A DNA stretch of 64,000 bases. Origin: Opitutaceae bacterium. GTDB taxonomy: Bacteria; Verrucomicrobiota; Verrucomicrobiia; Opitutales; Opitutaceae. The notes under the pieces were generated by a model. It searched no databases. It saw nothing but the letters and a program-made list of their open reading frames with translations, and was not told where the DNA came from. Shown here one piece after another: positions 57,583-64,000 of this stretch (the stretch's first letter is position 1; every line of letters begins with the position of its first letter). The stretch spans positions 62,001 through 126,000 of the forward strand of contig JANQSC010000072.1 in NCBI GenBank assembly GCA_028284235.1, read 5' to 3'. Both the position numbers and the translations under genes were made by a program.

Positions 57583-60218
57583 TCGACGCGCTGAAAGGAG
57601 AAACGCTGAAAACGATTCGATCGCTATTGCTTCCGTTGTTCGCGCTGGGCTGGGCGTCGCCGCCTTCGCCGGGACAAGCGGTGGATCCGTATTCAGGCGA
57701 GCCGGAATGGTACAAGCCGGGGCACCCGTTGGAGCCGGCGGATACGGCCGCCATCGAGACGCTAGACGGTTTTTCAGTGGAGAAAGTGGTTTCGATTCCG
57801 ACGAATTTGGGGTCGATCGCGGCGATGACCACCGATCCCGATGGCAACTTGATTGTGGCGATGCAGCACCAAGCGGGACTGTATCGATTGACACCTCCGG
57901 AAATCGGCGCGCGAGGAGGGAGTGTTCTGGAGCGAATGGAAGGGGACGCGGAAAAGATCGGCTGGGCTCATGGATTGCTTTGGGCGTTCGACAGTTTGTA
58001 TGTGACCGTTGCGGAGAAAAACGACGCGTATCGACCCGGGTTGTACCGATTATTGGATACCGACCGTGATGGAGTTTTCGACGAGACGAAATCGCTTTTC
58101 GAGTTTCAAGGAGCGGGGGAGCACGGTCCGCACGGCCTCGTGGTCGGTCCTGAAGGCGACTCGATCTACATGATTTGCGGGAATGGCACGCCGAGGCCCG
58201 ATACGATCGATCGAGCGCGGACCGTATCGACTTCAGGGGAGGATCACCTGATCCCGCCTGGATTTGGCGACTCCCAGTTTACGGATGCCGGCTGGGTTTT
58301 CCGATTCGAACCCGACGGCTCGAATCCGGAACTGTTCGCGAGTGGTTTGCGTAACAGCTACGACTTGGCCTTCAATCGGTCGGGCGATCTTTTTACCTTC
58401 GACTCGGACATGGAGTACGATCTAGGCGCGCCGTGGTACCGGCCAACGCGTATTTGCCACGTCGTCAGCGGGGGGGAATTCGGATGGAGAGCCAGCGCGT
58501 CCAAATGGCCGGAGTGGTACGCGGATAGCGTTCATCCTGTCGTGAACGTGGGGCCTTCTTCGCCTACGGGTCTTGTATTTGGATACGATACGGCGTTTCC
58601 CGAGAAGTACCGGAACGCGTTGTTCGCTCTCGACTGGACCTACGCGACACTCTACGCGGTCCATCTCGAAGCGAATGGGTCGAGCTACAAAGGGGAAGTC
58701 GAACGGTTTGCCAGCGGTATTGGATTGCCACTTACAGATGCGGTTGTTTGCCCGGATGGAGCGCTTTACGTGTCAGTCGGAGGGAGGCGTCTCGGATCAG
58801 CGGTTTATCGCATTTGGTATGAAGGAGAGGAATCGCTCGTTGTGTCGAAACCTGAAAAACCGTCGCGCAACGGAGCCTCTGCGATTCGTCGTTCCCTCGA
58901 GAGTTTGCATGGAAATGCGGATACCGGCTCACTAGCCAAGATTTGGCGTCGACTGGGCGATTCGGATCGGGGGATTCGCTACGCTGCCCGCGTGGCCTTG
59001 GAGTGGCAGCCGCTCGATGGTTGGCGACAGCGGGCGATGAAGGAACGCAATAGTCTAAGGAGACTGACCGCCTTTCTGGCGTTGGCCCGCCAGGGCGGTC
59101 GAGACGACCTGCGGCTCGTCCTCGAATCGATCGGCGATTCGCGATGGGAGGATTGGGACGAGGAGACTTTGCTATTAGCGTTGCGAGTTGTGGAGATCGC
59201 TTTGGCGAGAGGTGGAGGGGAGTTGCGGACGAGTGACTCGTTCGAGTTTCAGTCTCTTCGCTTGCTGCTGCCGCATACGTCGAGTCGCGTTAACCGCGAA
59301 TTGGCGCGTGTTCTATGCTATTTGGGTGACGCCTCTACTATTGATCCGTTACTTGATTTGATGGAGGCGGACAAAGGCGATCTTTCGACTGGCGGACTGG
59401 ATCTCGCTGGGCGCAATTTGAAATACGCGTCGCCCTTGCTTTCGATGGCGGAAGCGCCGCCGATGGTGGATCGAATGCACTTTGCTCAATGCCTCAACTG
59501 GATTCGCGACGGCTGGTCCATCGAGCAGAGACGGCGATACTTCCAACTCGTGAGCGAGGCCATCGGCTCGTCGCGTGGAGGTAATGGCTATGTCCCGTTC
59601 TGGCAGCAAACTTTGGATACGGCTCGATCGAATTTGTCGCCAGACGAGATCGCGGCGCTGTCGAACGAATGGGCGGGCCTAGAAGCCGAACCAGCGCTCC
59701 CCGAGCCTGAGGGTCCCGGTCGTATTTGGGATTTGGACTATTTGGTGGATCGAGTGGGTGAAGGATTGGAAGAGCGAGACTTCGAGAACGGCAAGAAGAT
59801 GTTCGCTGCGGCAAACTGCATCGCTTGCCACGGAATGCGTGGCGACGGGGGTCTGGCGGGTCCGGATCTGACCTCGTTGGGGCAGCGATTTTCGGTCAAG
59901 GACATTCTCGACGCCATCGTCAACCCAAGTAAGGCCATCTCGGATCAATACCAAACGACTCTTTTCACGCTGGTCAACGGAGACGTAGTGTCGGGCCGAA
60001 CCCTTTCGAAAGACTCGCGGAACGTCGTGATCGTTCCCAACGCCTTGAAGCCTGCCGAGACGCGATCAATCTCTCTCGACGCGATCTCCAGTATCGATCC
60101 GCTTCCCGTTTCGACGATGCCGCCGGGCTTGCTGAATGCTCTGAACGAGGAGGAGGTTCTGGATCTCGTTTCCTACTTGCTTGCTGGCGGCGATCAAGGT
60201 CATCCGGTGTTCGAATAG
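57579..60218 (+). CDS. PVC-type membrane-bound dehydrogenase with HEAT-like region and cytochrome c domain
   Basis: Exported redox enzyme of up to 879 residues. The frame opens at TTG 57579 (overlapping the previous TGA), but an AAAGGAG ribosome site at 57594-57600 lies 5 nt before CTG 57606, whose product begins (M)KTIRSLLLPLFALGWASPPS, a normal signal peptide; CTG is therefore my preferred start (870 aa). The N-terminal half (about 50-430) is a soluble-dehydrogenase propeller (GWAHGLLWAFDSLYVTVA, LFASGLRNSYDLAFN, GGEFGWRASASKWPEW). A helical HEAT-like region follows (about 445-700). The C-terminal heme domain has AAANCIACHGMRGDGGLAGP (CxxCH) and ILDAIVNPSKAISDQYQ. Such proteins are proposed to oxidise sugars in the PVC group, fitting the DUF1080 neighbour. 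Confidence 0.9.
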   Translation: MIDALKGETLKTIRSLLLPLFALGWASPPSPGQAVDPYSGEPEWYKPGHPLEPADTAAIETLDGFSVEKVVSIPTNLGSIAAMTTDPDGNLIVAMQHQAGLYRLTPPEIGARGGSVLERMEGDAEKIGWAHGLLWAFDSLYVTVAEKNDAYRPGLYRLLDTDRDGVFDETKSLFEFQGAGEHGPHGLVVGPEGDSIYMICGNGTPRPDTIDRARTVSTSGEDHLIPPGFGDSQFTDAGWVFRFEPDGSNPELFASGLRNSYDLAFNRSGDLFTFDSDMEYDLGAPWYRPTRICHVVSGGEFGWRASASKWPEWYADSVHPVVNVGPSSPTGLVFGYDTAFPEKYRNALFALDWTYATLYAVHLEANGSSYKGEVERFASGIGLPLTDAVVCPDGALYVSVGGRRLGSAVYRIWYEGEESLVVSKPEKPSRNGASAIRRSLESLHGNADTGSLAKIWRRLGDSDRGIRYAARVALEWQPLDGWRQRAMKERNSLRRLTAFLALARQGGRDDLRLVLESIGDSRWEDWDEETLLLALRVVEIALARGGGELRTSDSFEFQSLRLLLPHTSSRVNRELARVLCYLGDASTIDPLLDLMEADKGDLSTGGLDLAGRNLKYASPLLSMAEAPPMVDRMHFAQCLNWIRDGWSIEQRRRYFQLVSEAIGSSRGGNGYVPFWQQTLDTARSNLSPDEIAALSNEWAGLEAEPALPEPEGPGRIWDLDYLVDRVGEGLEERDFENGKKMFAAANCIACHGMRGDGGLAGPDLTSLGQRFSVKDILDAIVNPSKAISDQYQTTLFTLVNGDVVSGRTLSKDSRNVVIVPNALKPAETRSISLDAISSIDPLPVSTMPPGLLNALNEEEVLDLVSYLLAGGDQGHPVFE

Positions 60219-60243
60219 AGCGACGCGTTTTTAAGGAGAAGCG

Positions 60244-61122
60244 ATGAGAATGAACCCAATATCGAAAACGGCACTACTTATCTGGATACAGGTTGGATTG
60301 ATTGCGGCGAGTGGAAATGAAGACGCAATACGACTTCTTGTGCGGAGCGACGACATGGGAGGCGCGCACGCAGTGAACGTCGCGTGTATCGAATCGGTGA
60401 ATAACGGGATCGCTCGTTCGATCGAGGTGCTCGTTCCGGCCCCCTGGTTTCTGGAAGCGGTTGAGATGTTGAATGAGCATCCAGAGATCGACGTGGGAGT
60501 CCACCTGGATTTGACGAGCGAGTGGGACGGGTTGAAGTGGGGGCCGGTTTTGAAGGATGTTCCCAGCCTAGTCGACGAAAACGGCCACTTCTATGCAAGA
60601 ACCCGGACAATGAAGGACTGGCCTCGCTATCCGGGATTTGTCGATTCGGGTTGGAAGATCGAGGAAGTGGAGCGGGAGCTGCGGGCCCAGATCGAAATGG
60701 CATTGCGACTGCTTCCCAACGTAACGCACTTGTCCGCCCATATGGGGACGGCAGTGAGCACGCCGGACTTGCGAGCGCTGACGGAACGACTGGCTGAGGA
60801 GTACGAGTTGCCGATTGACTTGCCTGGGATAAAGCGAGCAGGGCGCTTTGGGGACAAGAGCGATTCGCTCGAGGAGCGAGAAAAGGCTATGCTCGAATTA
60901 ATCGAAAATCTGGATACGGGAACTTGGCTTCTCGTGGAGCATCCGGGATTGGACACGCCTGAAATGAGGGCGATTGGACATGAAGGTTATGAAGGTGTCG
61001 CCTTTGATCGAGCGACGGTAACCCAGGTATTCACAAGTGCAAAAGTCCGGGCGGCGATCGAGCGGCGGGGTATCGAACTCGTGAGCTATCACGATGTGAT
61101 CGTAGCTGGTAAGAAGGACTAG
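60244..61122 (+). CDS. YdjC/ChbG-family carbohydrate deacetylase-like protein, exported
   Basis: Metal-dependent deacetylase-like protein of 292 residues. The start is set by AAGGAG five nt upstream of the ATG. A hydrophobic N-terminus (ALLIWIQVGLIAAS, about 10-23) suggests export, unlike cytoplasmic ChbG. Family residues are present: LLVRSDDMGGAHAVN (Asp pair), VGVHLDLTSEW (His) and HLSAHMGTAVS (His), with the last strand GIELVSYHDVI. ChbG-type enzymes remove acetyl groups from chito-oligosaccharides; here the substrate is unknown. It is 25 bp after the dehydrogenase gene and 31 bp before the AtuA-like gene, in one operon. Confidence 0.87.
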   Translation: MRMNPISKTALLIWIQVGLIAASGNEDAIRLLVRSDDMGGAHAVNVACIESVNNGIARSIEVLVPAPWFLEAVEMLNEHPEIDVGVHLDLTSEWDGLKWGPVLKDVPSLVDENGHFYARTRTMKDWPRYPGFVDSGWKIEEVERELRAQIEMALRLLPNVTHLSAHMGTAVSTPDLRALTERLAEEYELPIDLPGIKRAGRFGDKSDSLEEREKAMLELIENLDTGTWLLVEHPGLDTPEMRAIGHEGYEGVAFDRATVTQVFTSAKVRAAIERRGIELVSYHDVIVAGKKD

Positions 61123-61153
61123 GGGATCGCGATTTCGGAATGCGAAACGGAGC

Positions 61154-63151
61154 ATGTATCGAGTTCTTTCACCAACGGCTATTCTTGGATACGGATTTCC
61201 GATTCGTTCACTCGAGACGGCGTTGAGGGAGTCGGTCGACCTAATAGCGGTAGACGCGGGGTCGATGGACGCGGGGCCTTACTACCTGGGGGCGAACGCG
61301 CAGTATGTGGGCGAGTCAGCGCTCCGAAGAGATCTCGAGCGATTGATCGAGGCCGCTTTGAGTAACGAGTGTCGATTGATCGTCGGAAGTGCTGGATTCT
61401 CGGGCGGGAATACGCCCTTGCGGGAAACGGTTGAACTCGCCCAGTCGATTGTGGAGGGCATGGGGGCGGACGGTGTTCGAATGTCGGTAATCCCGAGTGG
61501 CGTTTCCGGACGAACCCTTCTCGAATCGGGAGTCGAGTTGTTTCCGCTCGGCGACATGCCTGAGCTGACGGAGGAAGATCTCCTCGAAAGTGAAATCGTT
61601 GCTCAGATGGGTATCGAGCCGATCACTACCGCGATTGAAAGCGGCGCTCAAATCATTCTCTGTGGGCGGGCCTACGATCCTGCGGTTTTCGCGGCCGATC
61701 CGATTCGCCAAGGCTACGATCCGGGGATTTGTTATCACGCGGCGAAGATTCTGGAGTGCGGGGCAATTGCGTGCGAACCCGGTTCGGGGAGCGACTGCTT
61801 GGTTGCGGAATTCCACCGTGACGGGCGGGCGGAGTTTTATTCGCCCAATCCCGAGCGGTCCGCAACGGTGAGATCGATCGCTGCCCACACGCTTTACGAA
61901 AAGGCGCGTCCGGATGTGTTTCTGCTCCCGGGAGGGGAACTGGATGTTCAAAAGGCTCGGTTCGAGCAAGTAGACGAATCGACCGTGTCGTTGAGCGGGA
62001 GCAGGTATCGGCCCAAGCCCTACAGTGTTAAGTTGGAAGGAGCGAGGCGATTGGGGAGGCGACTGGTATCGATAATTCCACTTGCGACGGTTGAGGGAGT
62101 CGACGAGGATGCGCGCGTGTATGGGAGAAACGGAGTCGAGGATGCTTGGGCGAACCCTCCGATCGAAGAGATTGGTATTGTCGTTGTCGTCGAAGGGGGC
62201 GAAGAAAAGCGAGTGCGCGAGGTCTTGTCGTCTATTCGATCAACGCTCTTGCATTTTGGATACGAAGGGAGGGTGTCGACCGCGGGGAATCTAGCGTTCC
62301 CATTTTCGCCAAGCGAGTTGCGATTGCAGGAAAGCGGGGGGAAGTCGCGCTCGCTGCTGGTTGCGGGAACGCGCGATCCGTATTTTCAGAAAGAGCTGCC
62401 GGCGATCAAACGGGTCGTTTTGAAAACGGTTGAGGAGCGGCGTTCTGGATGGTTTCAAGACATCGATGTTTCGTTTGCGGTTGCAGACGCCGAATCGCCC
62501 ATCGCGGTTCTCGAAACGGTGGCTCCCACCGATTCGGAGGCGCGACGTATTCATACGGAAAAGGAAGAGCGCCTGCGGGGTTGCATCGATCGGGAGAGGG
62601 AAGCGTTCTATGGAATTAATGCGGGAGACGCGTTCGTTTGGAGTATTTATCATCTGGTTACGGATAAGGAGACAGTTCGCAAGCTCTTCCAGGTGAAAGG
62701 AATGGAATTTGCGGGCGGGAAGTGGAACGAGCGGACTGCGTTGGAGCCGCGATACGAATGCGAGTTTCGTAGCTCCATTGAGGAAGAGCAGGCGAGTTCC
62801 TTGGTGCCCGAATCACCCGATCGCGAGACCGCTGGGAAGGAGCGGAAGCCGCTGCGAAAACTGGCTCGCGTGATTCGCAGTAAGAACGCGGGGATCAACG
62901 AGATCACCTTCGACATTATCTTCGATTCGAAAACCCGGTACCGGGCGGCGTTAAAATCGGGGCGATTCACTGAGGAGGGCGTCGCCGACTTGATGGGCGT
63001 CGCGCGTTCCGATGTTTTGGGGAGCTATCGATTCGATCCTGCTCTCGCTCTGAAATTCACGCTTAAGCGCGGGCTGCTGTGCGGAAGCCCGGGCGAACGA
63101 GACGTTTTTGGCGCCCAGCAACATTCGAAATTGCTCAATGCTCTGGTTTAA
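61154..63151 (+). CDS. AtuA-like (DUF1446) protein fused to DUF4387
   Basis: Cytoplasmic protein of 665 residues. The N-terminal part (about 5-450) matches the AtuA/DUF1446 family: SVDLIAVDAGSMDAGPYYLG, IVGSAGFSGGNTPLRETVEL, AQIILCGRAYDPAVFAADPI, HAAKILECGAIACEPGSGSD and FLLPGGELDVQKARFEQVD. The C-terminal part (about 560-665) matches DUF4387: LARVIRSKNAGINEITFDII and VADLMGVARSDVLGSY near 620-640. The two are separate genes in many bacteria. AtuA is named for acyclic-terpene utilisation in Pseudomonas, but relatives occur in other catabolic operons and the reaction is not established. Here the context is sugar catabolism. Confidence 0.88.
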   Translation: MYRVLSPTAILGYGFPIRSLETALRESVDLIAVDAGSMDAGPYYLGANAQYVGESALRRDLERLIEAALSNECRLIVGSAGFSGGNTPLRETVELAQSIVEGMGADGVRMSVIPSGVSGRTLLESGVELFPLGDMPELTEEDLLESEIVAQMGIEPITTAIESGAQIILCGRAYDPAVFAADPIRQGYDPGICYHAAKILECGAIACEPGSGSDCLVAEFHRDGRAEFYSPNPERSATVRSIAAHTLYEKARPDVFLLPGGELDVQKARFEQVDESTVSLSGSRYRPKPYSVKLEGARRLGRRLVSIIPLATVEGVDEDARVYGRNGVEDAWANPPIEEIGIVVVVEGGEEKRVREVLSSIRSTLLHFGYEGRVSTAGNLAFPFSPSELRLQESGGKSRSLLVAGTRDPYFQKELPAIKRVVLKTVEERRSGWFQDIDVSFAVADAESPIAVLETVAPTDSEARRIHTEKEERLRGCIDREREAFYGINAGDAFVWSIYHLVTDKETVRKLFQVKGMEFAGGKWNERTALEPRYECEFRSSIEEEQASSLVPESPDRETAGKERKPLRKLARVIRSKNAGINEITFDIIFDSKTRYRAALKSGRFTEEGVADLMGVARSDVLGSYRFDPALALKFTLKRGLLCGSPGERDVFGAQQHSKLLNALV

Positions 63152-63193
63152 CGGTATGAATGTTCCCGCCCAAATTGCGACCCATTGTAACCA

Positions 63194-64000
63194 ATGAAAA
63201 AACGAATACGCTCTCTAGCTGTCTTGGCGCTTATCGCGTGCGTTCCGGTGGCAGGTTCGGATCGACCGAACATCCTCTGGATCGTGGCGGAGGATATCTC
63301 GCCCTTCTTTGGGTGCTATGGCGATCCGGATGCGGATACGCCCAACATCGACGCGTTTGCGGGCCGGTCGCACCTTTTCAAGAACGCATTTGCGACGGCG
63401 CCCATTTGCGCTCCTTCTCGTTCGTGCTTAGGGACGGGGCTGTACGCGACGTCGCTGGGGACCCAGCACTTGCGGTCAGAGGTGGCGATTCCCGATTCGA
63501 TTTCGCCGCTTGCCCGAATCTTCAGCGATAATGGCTACTGGACGGCTCTGCGGGGCAAGACGGACTACAACTTCGATCCGGACGGATTGTTCGACTACTG
63601 GGAAGACGACACGGCGCCCTGGAAGGCGCGACCCGATGAAAAGCCGTTTTTCGCGTTCATGAATCTGGGGGCGACTCACGAAGGTTCGGGGAACATTTCC
63701 AGTCGGGCGGCTCCCGATTTGGCTCGCTTGCCGGGAGAACGTATCCATGATCCGGAAACAGTCCGACTGCCGCCATATTTTCCGGATACGGACGAAACGC
63801 GTCGCATTTGGGCCCGCTACCACGATTTGATTTCCGTTTGGGATGGGGACGTGCAGTCGGTTCTGGACGCGCTGGAGCGAGACGGTATGGCAGAGGACAC
63901 CATCGTTTTTCTGATGGCGGATCACGGACTAGGGCTGCCGCGCTACAAACGCTGGTTGTACGATACGGGGCTGCGGGTTCCGCTGATCGTTCACATCCCC
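63194..64000 (+). CDS. Sulfatase (formylglycine type), partial at window edge
   Basis: N-terminal 269 residues of an exported sulfatase; the right edge cuts it. Signal peptide about 1-22 (IRSLAVLALIACVPVAG). RPNILWIVAEDISPFFGCYG carries metal-binding Asp; FATAPICAPSRSCLGTGLY contains the C-x-P-S-R signature with the Cys that becomes formylglycine; TALRGKTDYNF and FLMADHGLGLPRYKRW hold further active-site residues. The start ATG (63194) is 42 bp after the AtuA stop, so it is probably the last visible gene of the same operon. Together with the SGNH and DUF1080 enzymes it suggests breakdown of a sulfated, acylated glycan. Confidence 0.9.
   Translation, partial: MKKRIRSLAVLALIACVPVAGSDRPNILWIVAEDISPFFGCYGDPDADTPNIDAFAGRSHLFKNAFATAPICAPSRSCLGTGLYATSLGTQHLRSEVAIPDSISPLARIFSDNGYWTALRGKTDYNFDPDGLFDYWEDDTAPWKARPDEKPFFAFMNLGATHEGSGNISSRAAPDLARLPGERIHDPETVRLPPYFPDTDETRRIWARYHDLISVWDGDVQSVLDALERDGMAEDTIVFLMADHGLGLPRYKRWLYDTGLRVPLIVHIP

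Noticed and set aside
1..64000. CRISPR arrays, tRNA/rRNA genes, transposases, phage genes, replication origin
   Set aside because: None was recognised on reading; the direct repeats found are short operator-like or dispersed palindromic elements, not spacer arrays. A covariance-model scan for RNAs would be needed to exclude small RNAs.

Overview
The window looks like a chromosomal segment of a marine, polysaccharide-degrading Verrucomicrobiota of the Opitutae type. This is an inference from several things: five very large TonB-dependent receptors carrying an ELSPFxV motif directly after the signal peptide with no SusD partner, Verrucomicrobia/Planctomycete-style proteins (membrane-bound dehydrogenase plus cytochrome c 'PVC' protein, DUF1080, FG-GAP plus TPR pairs, TAT-exported hydroxypyruvate-isomerase-like protein), formylglycine-type sulfatases, and mostly weak Shine-Dalgarno sequences. 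No tRNA, rRNA, CRISPR array, transposase or phage gene was recognised.

Region 1 (1-5.4 kb, minus strand) holds a large ELSPF-type TonB receptor followed by a propeller-type sensor cut by the window edge. Region 2 (5.9-17.3 kb, all minus strand) is an iron/siderophore island: two siderophore-type TonB receptors, each followed by a PepSY membrane protein, a DUF6607-like lipoprotein, a three-gene operon of unknown small proteins, and an AraC/PchR-like regulator overlapping a 55-codon Cys-rich gene. Three of its transcription units carry the same pair of 14-bp direct repeats at exactly 21-bp spacing upstream of the first gene. I propose these are the operators of one regulon, probably read by the AraC protein.

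Region 3 (17.4-31.3 kb) is a carbohydrate locus: LacI regulator, GH43 enzyme, divergent TonB receptor, GH26-like enzyme, a PhyH-MFS-Gfo/Idh/MocA operon, a sulfatase and a divergent AraC regulator. A 10-bp-period ATGCAC repeat occurs both in the GH43/receptor promoter region and upstream of the PhyH operon.

Region 4 (31.7-46.9 kb, plus strand) has two paralogous receptors bracketing an ECF sigma/FecR pair. Only the second receptor has an STN signalling domain. It is followed by an FG-GAP protein, a TPR protein, an SSS-family symporter and a DUF5060-type glycosidase. Region 5 (46.9-50.6 kb) carries a BNR_4/ulvan-lyase-like enzyme flanked by second copies of the last codons of both neighbouring genes, which looks like an integration or recombination scar. 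Region 6 (50.8-55.9 kb) is a second sigma/FecR/STN-receptor module. Region 7 (56-64 kb) is a tightly packed plus-strand operon: SGNH-DUF1080 fusion, PVC dehydrogenase-cytochrome, YdjC-type deacetylase, AtuA(DUF1446)-DUF4387 fusion, and a sulfatase cut by the right edge.

The most unusual system is the architecture of the two STN receptors. In both, a second complete signal-peptide-like segment sits between the STN domain and the ELSPF motif, and it is preceded by an AT-rich patch with an in-frame ATG. Each gene could therefore make a signalling (STN-containing) form and an uptake-only form.
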